Below are positions 1 to 10,704 of a DNA stretch of 64,000 nt, in pieces (within the stretch, counting starts at the first letter, position 1; each line of letters opens with the position of its first letter). The position numbers and the translations under genes are program-made. Under the pieces are notes generated by a model. The model worked only from the letters and a program-made list of their open reading frames with translations. It searched no databases and was not told the DNA's origin. Where the stretch lies: contig OX377206.1 of the NCBI GenBank assembly GCA_947396885.1, positions 85,309,960 through 85,373,959 on the forward strand. Reading direction: 5' to 3'. The DNA comes from Heligmosomoides polygyrus polygyrus. Lineage: Eukaryota; Nematoda; Chromadorea; Rhabditida; Heligmosomidae.

Positions 1-84
1 TTGAAGGGATGTCAGTGTAGTTGAGACCCTGTGTTCCAATGAACAGTTTTTTCGTGAAACTGTTTTGCATCCTTTCAAGTCTTT

Positions 85-272
85 CAATCGTACTTCTACG
101 GGATGTCGTGGAGGCGATTCGAACACGTATTTGGCCCATACAATGATTTGCGATGGGCAGCCGATGAACAGGTTAGTGGTTTATCGTTCCCAAACAAATC
201 TGGTACCAAATTACCGACGCTAGAGACATGATAGCCTTGGTTGGTCTGGGCGGGAAACCCGGACCAAGAACC
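85..272 (-). mobile_element. tRNA-derived SINE, tail part (split copy)
   Basis: Minus-strand copy of a SINE family found about ten times here. Shared landmarks are the tail motif around TAGAAGTAGAATGCG (reverse complement at about 90-110), the GGCCACCGCAAGTCATTGTA-like block and the GGTACCA block. The copy stops at 272, in the middle of the promoter head. The missing head (reverse complement of the CGATACC and TGCACCCG block) reappears at 2294-2336, directly before repeat R. The SINE therefore appears to be cut by the 274-2293 insertion. Confidence 0.7.
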
Positions 273-290
273 AGTAGCCGTATTCAGGAA

Positions 291-335
291 GCAGCGGGAG
301 CGGGAAGGCACGTAATGCTTTCCCGCTCCCGCTGC
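291..335. repeat. perfect 16-bp hairpin
   Basis: Arms 291-306 and 320-335 (GCAGCGGGAGCGGGAA and its exact complement) with a 13-nt loop. It lies just inside the left end of the 2.0 kb insertion. Confidence 0.8.
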
Positions 336-849
336 ATCCCGCTCTCGGCTTCCCGTAGCCCGGTTGGTATTCATGAACCACCGGGGAGCGGGAGCGACCG
401 CGACGCGCGAGTTAGATTCGCAGCGGAGGCGGGAATTGCAAGATTTTGAAAACTAATCTCTCAAATTACCGGTTTTTCAACTGGATATTCAAGTATTTCT
501 AGTCTTTCAGAAATCCAAACACTCGACCTTCAGGCTGAGATGCACAATGGACGGGTGTGGGCTGCATTACAACGCGAACCGATGGGGGAAATCAGTGTTT
601 TATTCTAGCTGGACGATTCCACTGAATTTTTTTCGTTGCACTGAATGAATTCATTGCTTCCGCTCAAAATTCTTCAACAAATTGCAACAAATTGCAATTT
701 TTCCTATAAAAAATCTAGGCATTCTACTTCTGCGTGCTTCTAAGTCGTGGTTAAATGATAGACAGTTCTATGCCTACATCTTCTTGAGAAGGTCTTGTAG
801 TCACCAGCCAATATTAAGAGCCGCCTCTTCTAGTTCACCTTTCTGTATT

Positions 850-1060
850 ATTGGGTATTACGTATGTTTTCTATAGTCCCACGAAGTGCAGCATAGAACA
901 GTCGCAACGAGCGGGCGCCAGCAACGTCTCCATTCGTCCCCGTCGTATGCCAGAGTGCTCCAATGGATATTCCTTGCTCGAACGCCACAAAGAGAGCACA
1001 TCTTGCGTTCAGGACATTCACGAAGAAGTTCGACAAGCACGCTAGCAAACATTTTGTTCC
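850..1060 (-). pseudogene. RTE LINE 3'-end fragment
   Basis: The minus-strand translation contains HWSTLAYDGDEWRRCWRPL. This matches the C-terminal end of the decayed RTE element at about 41810-41880 (HWSTLACDRYEWRRCWRPL) in the same order. Frameshifts and stops interrupt it. It is a short 5'-truncated relic, with no endonuclease or RT core here. Confidence 0.6.
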
Positions 1061-1524
1061 ATGTTCTTTTTATATTTCGATTAACTCATCGGTGACGGTT
1101 CTCCTCCACGTCCGGCGTTAAGATAACGGCCCACCTGATTTTCGACGAATTGGCTCGTACGTCAGCGTGTTTGACTTTCGAACGTGGTTAAAGATGGAAA
1201 CGTTGCATATAATAAGTGCGGTGACATCCCCTTTGGTGTCCATAGCGATCGTTTCATAGATCGTCGTGTGGAAATACCCGTTGTTGGCGTGGTCACCTTT
1301 GTGGCGTTCTATCCTTTCACATGTTTCTTCTATTTACCGCTCAGCGTTGGACATGCGACCATTAGAAAAAATTTAACCTCCACATTCTCTAAAGATGAGA
1401 CGAAGACAGACTACAAGAAGAAATGGCTGAAGGGTTGTGATAACGGTTTTCAGACTTTCGGAACCACTTAAGTATTAAAGAATTAACTTCTAATTTCATA
1501 CATATTTTTATTTTTATTCTGTTG

Positions 1525-1717
1525 GGCGCAAATAGGGTCGGAGGGGGGGGGGTCACCCCATACTCAGATGTTGTCCGAACGTATGCAATGTAAAATTGCA
1601 TCAGAAATGGCTTACCTCAGTTCATATAGGGGTAGAACACACCGGTGCTGCGAAAAAAATCCGGTCTCAAAAAGCACCGTTGTGTAGGGGTGAACTCCCC
1701 CCGACCTTATTTGCGCC
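1525..1717. mobile_element. MITE-like element with inverted ends
   Basis: The left end GGCGCAAATAGGGTCGG and the right end, whose reverse complement is GGCGCAAATAAGGTCGG, are followed inward by G/C runs and a matched TCACCCC/AGGGGTGA. The length is about 193 bp with no coding capacity. No convincing target duplication is visible. Confidence 0.55.
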
Positions 1718-2336
1718 TTTAGTTGTTTACTCTTAAGTTCAATACTATCTCGCTGACGATGTCATCTTTTCCACTTAGAACGTGCTCTTAAAATGTCCCC
1801 CGACTGGCAACGGGAATGGATAAGAAGTGGTACCGCGATAGAAATAGAGTGCGTGGCGCATCCGAAGAAAGAACTATTCATCCTCAGATCAATTATGTGA
1901 TTTTTTCCAATAAAGTAAGTGACAGAAGCCAAACTCTGACCTTATTAATTCATTTCATAGCGCGCCTCCTCCCTTCCCCCCCCCCCCCCCCTGAAGATGG
2001 TCCAGGAAGACGTTGCGAGACATATGGTGAAGATAACCCTCTGTGAAGACGACTTTCGATGTCAAAACAGCCTTCAAAATCCCATTGTGCGCAACTGCTC
2101 ACACCACTTCATTGAAGGCTTCCCGGCCTTCCCGACCAGTTGAGTGCGGGTAGGCCGGGAGCCTCCCGCCATCGACGCGGGAGCTTCCCGTTGCTTCATG
2201 ACAGGTTCGTGAATACGAACTTTTGCTTCCCGCCCCGGTCGCTTCCCACGGGAAGCCGGGAACGTTCCCGGGAACGTTCATGAATTCGGCCACAGGTATC
2301 GGGTGCACGCGACAGCTGGTACCTACGGCTGTTCTC

Positions 2337-3230
2337 CATGCGACCTCCAAAAAAAGGGTAAAATAATTTTTTGTTCAAGGAAAATTTTAGGCTGACCTTC
2401 TTTATTGTTTTAACTCACCTATTCAATATTCGAAACACTAAAAAATTATTTTTTTTGAGAAAAAGTAATGGCTTAGAGCTTGTTTTAAGAGCAGGAAAGC
2501 GGTCACTTTTTAGTGTAAGGAAAGTTTACGCCATTTGCAGAATTTCTGTCTGCATGTAGTTTGGCACCTGTTCACGGTACAACAAAAACAACTGTAAGGA
2601 ACACACATATTCTCACTTTGATGGTTCATGCAAGTGGTACATATTTACGCCATCAATCAAGTAAAAGCTGCGGCGAGCTTATTGAGTGCATAGCGCGATC
2701 TTATCTTTTACTGCGCTATATGCTTGCTTTTTTGCTGTGACATATTTCATTTCATTATTTCTTCTCCAAAAACGAAATTTTTATAAAATTGTTGCACTTG
2801 TCGGGCAGGTGAACTAAAAAATTTCAATAAGAGTTATACCAGAATTTTCCTTGAACAAAAAATTATTCTAACCATCTTGTTGAGTCTGTAGTTTAACCTG
2901 ACTGGAGACCATTTCGGTTTGGACGAACACGCTCTGATTTCAAAGGTCTTAAAGCTAGTTTAAAAGAGTGTTCAATTTGATTTGAAAGTGTCCAATTCGA
3001 CGTGAAAACGGTATATACAAATTGGAAGTCCTCCGATGGGTAGGAGTAGTCTCACATTTTCAAAGTTTCACATTTACTGGACCCCTATTCCCGTATTGCG
3101 TTGAAATTTGAACACCTCTGACATTTTCGCGCCAGCTCACTGCCTATCGTCACTTCATGCCCTCACGCGTCTCCTGTCGCAAACGAGTGCGCGTCGACTG
3201 CTGACTGCTGCGATTCCTGGGGTTGTTCGA
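2337..3230 (+). repeat. repeat R, copy 1
   Basis: AT-rich non-coding block found before every Rab6-like unit: 9945-10420 with 12733-13230, 37650-37883 with 42020-42197, and 50507-51198. It begins near TAATTTTTTGTTCAAGGAAA. It ends with GTTTAACCTGACTGG, GAAGTCCTCCGATGG and the TTCGCGCCAGCTCACTGCC to ACGAGTGCGCGTCGACTGC block. This is the most complete copy and serves as reference for the insertions in the others. No ORF is conserved between copies. Confidence 0.75.
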
Positions 3231-3595
3231 ATTTGTTCCGGGTTTTGTTTTTTCTGCCGTACCTTTGTCACCACTCTTCCTTTGATTAGGAGTGCTGTGG
3301 CTGTGCAGGTTTGCGTGCTTTTAAATACTTTTTGTGCATCGCGATGCAGCATCTGCGATGTCGCGCGCGGACAGCGGCGGAATCAAATCGTGCCCATCCA
3401 CAGTCGGCCTCTGTCATGTTTTCTTTTCGTCTTTTTTAATGTATCGTGAACTGTTTGTAGTCTGCTTTATTACATTTCTCAGTCCCGTACTTTAATGGAT
3501 CATTACTTACAAGCTAAAAGCATGCTTAGGAAGGGAACGCATTCTTTCTGGGCATGCTGTATCAGAATAGAACATAGTAATTTGATATATTTCAG

Positions 3596-3856
3596 ATGTA
3601 GGCTCTTTCTGTCGTATCGCAAAGCGGATAGATGATATTCGCACGAAAAGGAGAAGTCGTGTCATCGTTGTGCTATCTGGAAAAAACCAATCTGGGAAAC
3701 AAAAGGTACGAGTTTGCTCGCCAGCTCTTTTACCCCATTTGAATGCGTTTTCAAAGTACGAATTACGGACAGTTGTCAACCGAAGAAGGTTATAGTAAAG
3801 CTGATCAACTTAGCGTTATGTTTATTGAAAGCCCTGCTGGATACCATGCAAAACAG
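3596..3856 (+). pseudogene. Rab6-like exons, unit A set 1
   Basis: Two exons separated by a 51-bp intron. Exon 3596-3705 follows an ATTTCAG-type acceptor and reads as RIDDIRTKRRSRVIVVLSGK. This aligns with the Rab6 segment that runs from the helix before G4 into the G4 (NKxD) motif. G4 is degraded here (GKNQ). Exon 3757-3856 reads GQLSTEEGYSKADQLSVMFI and then ESPAGYHAKQ, matching the Rab6 STEEG and VMFIETSAK region with the SAK motif partly lost. A GT donor follows AAACAG at 3857. Both reading frames are open in this copy. Without a P-loop exon it cannot make a working GTPase. The Rab6 assignment rests on family knowledge of this conserved block. Confidence 0.65.
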
Positions 3857-4825
3857 GTGTGAAAACATTTTCTGTTTTGGTTACCAATTCTTCGTTTTCC
3901 TCTCCTTAAGAACTTAGTTGACAGCAGCTGTTCGCAGCTTAAGTATTTATTCTTTGTGTACATTCATCTGTGTTGGTTAGGCTTGCTACCGATTTTTACG
4001 TAGAAAATTGTTCAAGAAGCTATATTATGCAAAAAAGCATGCCAGCCGTTAATTTACTCATGGCTTTGGGATGTGATGGAGTCAGGGAGTATAAATAGAA
4101 TAGACCCAAGAAGTAATAGTTCCTGTTTTAAGGAATTTGAGGCAGAATTCAGTAGAACATGCAAGGGGTGTTTCCGTCGTTAGGTCATTTTTCTTCTTAA
4201 CCGCTAGTTTGGCTATGTCCCGTGAAGTGTTTTCAGGAGAATGTGATACATAATCTACAAGAGATCCTGAAAATTGATTCTGCTATCCAGTGGGAGTTAG
4301 TAGGAATTGCACTGAAGTCCTTCAATTCGAAGCCTGGGTGCATTCGTGGTCCAAGTGATGTCTTGTTCCACCTTCCTTTACACTTAATATCGCTGACATC
4401 CCAGATGCCCTGTCGTGGTGCTATGGTGCTTAAATCGTTTTATAGCGAAAGGTTAGACATAGCAGAGCAATTAACTGCTCAGGATGAGTAGTCCCTCAAA
4501 CTAGGATTCCACTCAGGGAAGTTAATTTGTTATGAGCTTCAACTACCACTTTAAAAATGCAGGTATTTCTTTGGAGAAGCATGTATAATATTTTTCCACT
4601 GTCGAGTAGAATCGCTGACTCGCGTAACTTTTCAATAAGTGACTTCTTATTCTGTGGAAAATTGAGACGTACTTGCAGTTTCGTTAAATACTTGATGTTT
4701 GCGCTCTGCTGAAAGAGTTAAAAAGTTCTTAGAAAGGATACCTAGGTACGCTATCTAGTGTTATGCCACATCAGTATGAAACGCGGCAATTCGAGACGTA
4801 TTTTCGAAATGTCTCAATGTATGGG

Positions 4826-5098
4826 CGCGTATAGCGCAGTCGGAGGAGGCGCCGACTGTCGCCTGCACCCGATACCAGGTTCCTGGTTCGGATATTTCGC
4901 CCAGGCTCACCAAGCCTTCCATCCCTCCCAGGTCGGTGAATTGGTACCAGCCTTGTCTGGGAAGGATAAAGCGCTGACTTGTTCATTGGCTGGCCACCGC
5001 AAGTCATTGTATGGCCAAATACGCATTCAACACGCCTCCACGACATCCCGTAGAAGTAGAATGCGTGGCGCATCCCAAAAGCGATTGAATAACGCCAT
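4826..5098 (+). mobile_element. tRNA-derived SINE inside Rab6-like exon
   Basis: Near full-length. The pol III A box TAGCGCAGTCGG (4832-4843) and B box GGTTCGGAT (4885-4893) have tRNA-like spacing. The body then runs through GGTACCAG and GCCACCGCAAGTCATTGTA to TAGAAGTAGAATGCG and a tail near ATTGAATAACGCCATCG. Its left junction cuts the set-2 Rab6 exon (TTTTCGAA / AATAACAAAG), as comparison with unit D at about 60850 shows. Confidence 0.85.
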
Positions 5099-5354
5099 CG
5101 AATAACAAAGTGAGTACATGGCGTACGTAGGGGATGGGGGGGGGGGGTATTAGTGTGGTCATGTTTCTTGTTGGGAACAACATCGATCAATCCGAAGAAA
5201 CGTAGGAGAGTGCTGGGTAGAACTTTTTTTTTTCAAATGCGCATTGCTTTGTTCTGATTTCCAGACAAATGTCAAGCGAAGAACCTCAAGGAAGGGCTAA
5301 TAAATCTAACGTCATATTTATTGAAATGTCCGCGAAGGCCAGGTACAATGTGAG
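5099..5354 (+). pseudogene. Rab6-like exons, unit A set 2
   Basis: A second, diverged copy of the same two Rab6 exons. The first exon continues after the SINE. The codon that is Trp in Rab family proteins (TKW) is TGA here. About 5150-5205 reads VVMFLVGNNIDQSEE, in which the G4 motif NKxD has become NNID. The second exon, from 5264, follows a TTTCCAG acceptor and reads RQMSSEEPQGRANKSNVIFI then EMSAKARYNV, with SAK kept. The SINE insertion and the stop codon mark it as a pseudogene. Confidence 0.6.
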
Positions 5355-6155
5355 GTGTGAACTTCTACTTTGCTTTTTCATTCTCGTTTTATTTTCGGAA
5401 TGCACTGAATAGTATGTAGCTGGAAGCTAACCGCAGTCCTGTTCCAGTGTTGTTCAGTTATGTAAGTTGCGGTGGTTTCCGATGAATATGAGGAAAATTT
5501 TAGGCTAAACTAGATTCCGATTGAAATGAAAACTTGTTCTACGGTAAGAAATTCCTGGTTCTGATGTGTAATGGTGTCGAAATTTCAATTACGTGATTCA
5601 GAAAGATTACTAATTTTCTTTGAATGTGCGAGGAGTAATTCAGTAAAACGTGCAAATAAATTTCCTATCTTCGTATGTTTTTTCTACTTAATTGCGATTT
5701 TATCCATGTTCCGTCAGGTGCAAGGGATTAAATGTCTAGTCTAATAAATGTCCTACAAAAATGATCCCTTTGAACAATGCGAGTTATTATGAATGATATT
5801 GAAGTGCCCAGGGTCAGGAACGACTGAGTTCCATCTTTGACATTTTTTTTTTGACTTTTTTGTTGACTTCTGTCCCTTGCGATATCCTATGATGTCGTGC
5901 TATAACTGCTGCTCAGTTTATGTCTTCTTCGTTTTGTTACCTTCTTTAATTCGACGACAGGAAGTGGACGTTTTGCGAAAAGTTATTGTATTTGGTTAAG
6001 TCATCCTTCGAAAATAATAGATGACATGTGGTGGTAGTGGCGGTGAGCTGGGGGATACAGCGCTTACTAAAGCTAATTACGCAGCGGCACTACACGGACT
6101 GGGTAGGTGCCTCCTGACAGCCCAAGTGACATTGCGTGACCTATATGTGTTTCAG

Positions 6156-6219
6156 GTGTTGCGCCCCATCGCTGGACCACTTCTAGGAAATATTCAAAAA
6201 GGCGCACGCATATGCAACT
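6156..6219 (+). pseudogene. Rab6-like LRPIAG exon, unit A
   Basis: After a GTTTCAG acceptor the frame reads VLRPIAGPLLGNIQKGARIC, which aligns with the Rab6 LFRRIAGALPG helix after the VKQ segment. A GTGAGT donor follows at 6220. Equivalent exons are at 34647 (with a small deletion), 47709 and 62174. Confidence 0.6.
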
Positions 6220-6650
6220 GTGAGTCATTATTGGTTGTTATCGTTAAAAAAATTGGAATATTACGTTGTACCTGGAATAATAAGAAATTCCTAGATTCCA
6301 CATGTTCGACTGTCATGAAACCTGGGCATGTCTGAATTGTTTCAATACTTCTGGGCCACGCAGGTTTGATATGATGGAACGTTTACTTCGGCCTGACGCT
6401 TCGACAGTTTCGTCGTCTTCAAAGGCCTGAAAGAAATTCGAAGCCTAAGATCAGTCATTCATCACGGCAAACACTCAGGTTTCCATCTCAGCCAGTTTCA
6501 ACGAGTTCTTAAGAGTGTCAAGGTAAATCCTACTGAAGCAAACCGAACCCACCGTTGTTCCACCAGCACTGAGTGAAAGCCCAGTTATTGGACTACCATA
6601 GAGCAAATGAAACCTACCAAGTACAAATCTATAGTGATGTTAAACGGTAT

Positions 6651-6843
6651 ATGTCGCGTAGGTGAGCAGCATTGGTAGGTGGGAACGCCTAAACCAATCA
6701 GAACGCATGGAATGGACATGCCATTTAGAGAGGGTATGTACAGTTGGTACCCTGATGGGCTGGCATGTGTTCGGCCTGTGCTCTGTTTGGTTACTATTGG
6801 CTGGCACGCTCCCACCTACCAATGCTGCTCACCTACGCGACAT
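6651..6843. repeat. 34-bp inverted repeat inside the Penelope-like element
   Basis: Arms 6651-6684 and 6810-6843 (starting ATGTCGCGTAGGTGAGC) are exact complements around a 125-bp spacer. They overlap the end of the GIY-YIG ORF. Confidence 0.8.
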
Positions 6844-7247
6844 GTACCGTACTTGGTCTTGGTCTCATATCCCACACAACGGAATGAACGGCAAAAATCA
6901 CTGGTGGTCGCAATGCACTCGTTTCGGTTGTTCATCGTTGGGTTACGTTCTCGAATCCAAAAGGCCTCTAGAGTCTTTCTGGTTCCAATTTCACTTTCAC
7001 ATACCAACACAGTGCACTTCATACTAAAATCATCTCCACCGTGGGGTTCCTCTCGATGTTTACCGAGTGGGGTTAGTAAGCTCCGCTTCTGCTTACCAGC
7101 TAGATGTTTCCTGATGCGAACACTTAGTGCTCTTCCTGTTTCACCTATGTATAGCTCGCCACAGGATAAACACTGAAGTTGGTAATCAACGCCCTTCTGC
7201 GCACAGTCTCCACTCATTCCATACGGGCAAACCACGCAGTCTCTCAT
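6816..7247 (-). pseudogene. GIY-YIG endonuclease domain, partial
   Basis: A minus-strand ORF of 143 codons. A Cys-rich lead (RDCVVCPYG, then LQCLSCGELYIGETGR) contains the YIG part of the GIY-YIG fold. It is followed by RIRKHL, a KHREEPHGG stretch, and RKTLEAFWIRERNPTMN with the family's conserved Glu. This order is typical of the endonuclease at the C-terminus of Penelope-like elements, which nicks target DNA for integration. The upstream reverse transcriptase is absent. Upstream, the frame runs into a 38-bp perfect inverted repeat (7229-7324), and the 3' part runs into another foldback (6651-6843). An intact catalytic order is visible, but the protein is a fragment. Confidence 0.65.
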
Positions 7248-7324
7248 TATGCATGAGCGATCGTAATGCCTATTGCGAACAAGGCTTTACGATCGCTCAT
7301 GCATAATGAGAGACTGCGTGGTTT
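7229..7324. repeat. 38-bp perfect inverted repeat
   Basis: Arms 7229-7266 and 7287-7324 are exact complements around a 20-nt loop. The left arm encodes the start of the GIY-YIG ORF (Met-Arg-Asp-Cys). The duplication therefore arose from element sequence, probably by template switching when the 5' end was lost. Confidence 0.85.
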
Positions 7325-7825
7325 GAAACCTAAGTCTTTGCCGAGATGAGTGCCTGATCTTAGTCTTCGAACTTCTTTCAGGCCTTTGAAAACGTCGAAA
7401 TTGTCGGAACGTCAGGCCGAAGTAAACGGTTCATCATATCAGAAGTATTGAAACAATTCCTAGATTCCTTTGTCATTTACTTCACCTAACTCATCAACAC
7501 ATGCTTTAGATGGAAGCAGTATTTCGGCGCTAGGTGGCACTAGTGGGTTAGGGTATGTTCATGGCCCCATTACGGTACGACGTATGATGAGCTCCAGCAC
7601 CGGTTAATCGCGTCACCAAATCAATATGGGAACTTATTGTTAAATCTTGTCGAGCTGCAATAGAGTCCTAAGCCATCCCCTTAGGGGAGCAGTCACCACA
7701 TGACTGTTCCATGCCATCTGTGCGCTCCGAGTGAGGATTTTGCTTCTCGTAGAGCGCAAACAAACGTAATAACAGTTAAAGAGACAAAATAGGGCTCTGC
7801 TGCTGCAGCAGCGTCTATTTCGTAG

Positions 7826-7988
7826 GTACTAATCGGGCTGGTGCCCGCTCCAAGATTGCACATGGTCGTAGAACACTCAGGTAGACACGATTTCTGGACA
7901 AGGAAAGGAACTCCGCGGTCTGACTGATCTAACATACTCGTTTTAATATACCTTGGCCATATGCAGCGGGCGCTAGCCCGCTTAGTAC
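7826..7988. mobile_element. MITE M (unit A copy)
   Basis: A 163-bp element with 24-bp terminal inverted repeats (GTACTAATCGGGCTGG at left, CTAGCCCGCTTAGTAC at right). The interior contains GATTGCACATGGTCGT and ACACGATTTCTGGAC. Other copies are at 22435-22640, 36112-36214 (left end lost), 48177-48341 and 62650-62776 (partial), with a left half at 11455-11610. Most copies came with unit duplication; 22435 and 11455 are independent. Confidence 0.75.
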
Positions 7989-8618
7989 CGTTTCTTACAT
8001 GTTAGGTCGCAGTGGGAGTCAATTAATCGAAGATGTGAAAAAGATACAACTACGTGGTAAGGTTGCCGGCTAAAGTGGTGTGAAACGTGTAAAATTTCGA
8101 CACATCAAGTTTTGTCTCAATACTTCAAGGACGTCTGTGTCGAAGCAGGGCCTTTCTGCCCCTTTGCTCTTTATTTTTATTTTTTTTGTTTGTTTTCATG
8201 CAAGGTAGGCGCTATTGTTTGCGCGAGGTTCTTCACTCGCAAACGCACCAGAAGCCGCTTAGCGCCGAAGCGCAGCACCTTTTCTGCACTAACCTACCTA
8301 TCATCCCTAATCCTCCACGTAGGAATGTCCCAAGTAGCTTCTTACCGTTACATCCTTTTCCTACACGTTCATTTTCAATAGTGGTTTCTCAGGTCACGTG
8401 TTTTGCACTAGCCTTTGTGCGAGCTCTACTCATCGAGCCGCCTAGGCTAAAGCTTGGATTCGAAAATCTCTGTGACAACCCTTCCAATTGAAGAATGATG
8501 CATTCAGAGCGAAGCAGTTAGGGATACCAGAGTGGTGATCTTATTACATGACATGTTGTTTTGTGCTGTAGGCATTGTTGCTGGGACTGTGTGTGGAACA
8601 AACACCGGTTGTTTTCAG

Positions 8619-8791
8619 GAGAATCATCTGCTCGAAGCAACGAAGAGGAAGTCGTTGTGATCGAAAGTTGTGAATACAGTAATCAAACAGCAGCAAATCG
8701 GTGCAGATGGCTGCACTTTGCTGCCCCTATTCGTTTCCTGAGTCGATTCGATATCGACCATCGTGTTGCTGCTTTTTCCTTTCTTTATTGA
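8619..8791 (+). pseudogene. conserved exon-like stretch, possible Rab6 tail
   Basis: After a GTTTTCAG acceptor the frame reads ESSARSNEEEVVVIE, then a stretch ending NQTAANRCRW. All four units keep a version (36846 on, 48983 on, 63393 on). An acidic, VVVIE-like stretch near a Cys-containing end is what the hypervariable Rab6 tail would look like. The prenylation pair (CxC) is not intact. The link to Rab6 is an inference from position and composition only. Confidence 0.3.
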
Positions 8792-9654
8792 TTTATGTTC
8801 AGGAATGAACTTTACACATGTGGAAGGTGTTCTTAATCGTGTATCTCGACAAGCATCGATGATGGAAGCGTATACGAAAGGGAAATAAATGTTAGGGTGC
8901 TCGAAAACCTTGTCTTTTGTGAATCTATCTCACGCTGAGTTGTGCGTATGCATTTGTAGGCTACTTATGTGTTCTGATGTGATCGCGACTTGTTGTTCAT
9001 GTTCTTTTTGCTTTCAACTTATTGCTGTAACGATGTGCGCCTAAAAAGAACACTAAAAAGGTAGCGATATGTCCAGCAAAGGAAGACGTCTCTGAAAGCC
9101 AAAACGGTGTGAAAGAAAACTCAACAGTTGTGGAAATGATGAGTCAGATGGAATAAAATGCTAGGATTCCGAATATTTTTATTCGGGCGGTTTTTCATTC
9201 TTTTTACTACGTGGCTTTTCGGAGTTGCAGATATGAGTATCCTAATCGGTTGTCCGCAGTACACTTATTCAATGATTTGCCTAGGCATCCAACGTATGCA
9301 GTTGGAACATGTAAGAGGAAGATAACATCTCCAGGTTAGAATGCGGATTGTGAATATACGCTCACTATCTGCAACAGGGTGTAGCGCATATTGTTTCCTT
9401 ACCAGCCTCATAGAGCACTGTTATTTCAACGGCTGCTCTGACGTATTTTTTATCCGCTGAAATCACTGTTGTGAATACGACTACGATTTGGTATTTGAAG
9501 CGTAGGTATGTGTGTGTGTAATAACACTGAGCTAGGTATACTCCTTTCACGTCAATGTGGATACTCCTCTAAACAAGTCTAACATTTTTGAAATCAAGCT
9601 GTACGTTCTCCAAGTCAAAACGAGCTCCTTCCATGAAAAACTGGAGGCCTTCCA

Positions 9655-9920
9655 AAAGGATAAAGGACGGCGTTACTCACTCTCTCTTGGGATGCGCACC
9701 GCATTCTACTTCTACGGGATGTCGTGGAGGGAATTTGAATACGTGTTTAGCCATACAATGACTTGCGGTGGCCAGCTGATGAAGAAGTGGCTCAGTGGTT
9801 TATCCTTCTCAGACAAGTCGGGTACTAGTTCGCAGACGCCAGAGGAGTGGTTGGTCTGGGTGGAAGATCCGAACCAAGAACCTGGTATCGGGTGCACGCG
9901 ACAGCACCTCCTCTGGTTGT
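9655..9920 (-). mobile_element. tRNA-derived SINE
   Basis: Minus-strand copy. It runs from the tail (AAAGGACGGCGTTACTC) through TCTACTTCTACGGGATG, the GCGGTGGCCAGC block and GGTACTAG to CGGGTGCACGCGACAG. It abuts repeat R at 9945, as do the copies at 50258-50480 and 2294-2336. The SINE was therefore already next to R before the array duplicated. Confidence 0.8.
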
Positions 9921-10704
9921 AGTCCACGCTCCCTCTAAAAAGGTAGAATAATTTTTTATTCGTGGAAAATTTTAGGCTTACTTTCTTTGAAGTTTTAGCT
10001 CACATGCTCAATATTTGAAATTCTATAAAAATCTGTTCTTCCAAGAAAAATAATGGTTTAAAGCTTGTTTTAAAGAGCAGCAAGGCGGTCATTTTTTAGT
10101 GTCAAAAAAGATTGCTCCAAGACGTTGCGATTTTTGTTCGATTGATCGCAGAATTTCTGGTTGCATGTAGTTTGACACCTGTTCTCGATACAACAAAAAC
10201 GACGGTAAAGAACACATATTCTCACTTGGATGGTTCATTTAAGTGGTATTTACACTATCAATCAACTAAAAGCTGCGGTGAACTTTTTGAATGCATAGCG
10301 AGGTCCGATACTTCAATGTATTAACAACTGTTTGCTTTTTTGCTGTGCTTTAAGACAATTTTTATTTTATTATTTTTTCTCCAAAAATGAGATTTTTCAT
10401 AAAATTGTGACACTTGTTGGAACTTGGGATTTCAGATCAGGGGTGCACGTTTAACGGTTAACGATTTAGCGAATTAACGGCATTTTTCGTTAAGATCTGG
10501 CTTAACGACTTAACGGGAATTTTTAGAAATTTAACGGAATTTTTAACGGACGTTTTTTCAGTGAGTTTATCACATTTACCTTTAGTCTTCACCAATGTTG
10601 CAGGTCTCTCATCTCCCCGATTAGGACTGCTCCTGAAGAAACTATTGTAGTCAGCAAGAATATTTGAATGTTTTCATGAATTTGTTTGGGTTTTTGGAAA
10701 TAAT

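Larger units (their letters stand above)
274..2293. mobile_element. 2.0 kb TIR-bounded insertion splitting a SINE
   Basis: The left end reads GTAGCCGTATTCAGGAA and the right end, reverse-complemented, reads GTGGCCGAATTCATGAA. Both termini run into GC-rich GGGAGCGGGAAGC-type sequence. Joining 273 to 2294 restores a continuous SINE that matches the copy at 9655-9920. No clear target duplication is visible. The interior holds a 16-bp perfect hairpin, an RTE 3' fragment and a MITE. No transposase is seen, so this is either non-autonomous or a composite. Confidence 0.5.
6300..7454 (-). mobile_element. Penelope-like element remnant, GIY-YIG only
   Basis: A 1155-bp insertion flanked by the 14-bp direct repeat AATTCCTAGATTCC (6286-6299 and 7455-7468). 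Comparison with unit D (about 62280) shows one copy in the empty site. The ends are inverted repeats of about 130 bp (6335-6483 against 7325-7458). The minus-strand ORF is a GIY-YIG endonuclease of the type found at the C-terminus of Penelope-like retroelements. No reverse transcriptase portion remains. Terminal repeats in inverted arrangement are known for this group. It is non-autonomous in its present form. Confidence 0.7.
3231..9515 (+). repeat. Rab6-like tandem unit A
   Basis: First of four diverged copies of a gene-derived block. Landmarks in order: TTGTTCGAATTTGTTCCGGG, two sets of Rab6-like exons, the LRPIAG exon (6156-6219), a MITE (7826-7988), a CCACGTAGGAATGTCCCAAG block (8318 on), an EEVVVIE-containing exon-like stretch (8619 on) and an end shared with unit C (CATAGAGCACTGTTAT, about 9407). 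It is interrupted by a SINE (4826-5098) and a Penelope-like element (6300-7454). Long stretches between these marks, such as 3857-4790 and 7990-8600, hold only diverged non-coding sequence shared with the other units. Confidence 0.75.

Noticed and set aside
1184..1471. 95-codon ORF
   Set aside because: Starts at GTG with no ATG near the beginning, no domain, no splice context; inside a TIR-bounded insertion.
8112..8491. ORFs of 89-101 codons conserved in all units (also 36482, 48451, 63000)
   Set aside because: Similarity among units is at DNA level with frame shifts between copies, and no family was recognised; conservation follows from unit duplication.
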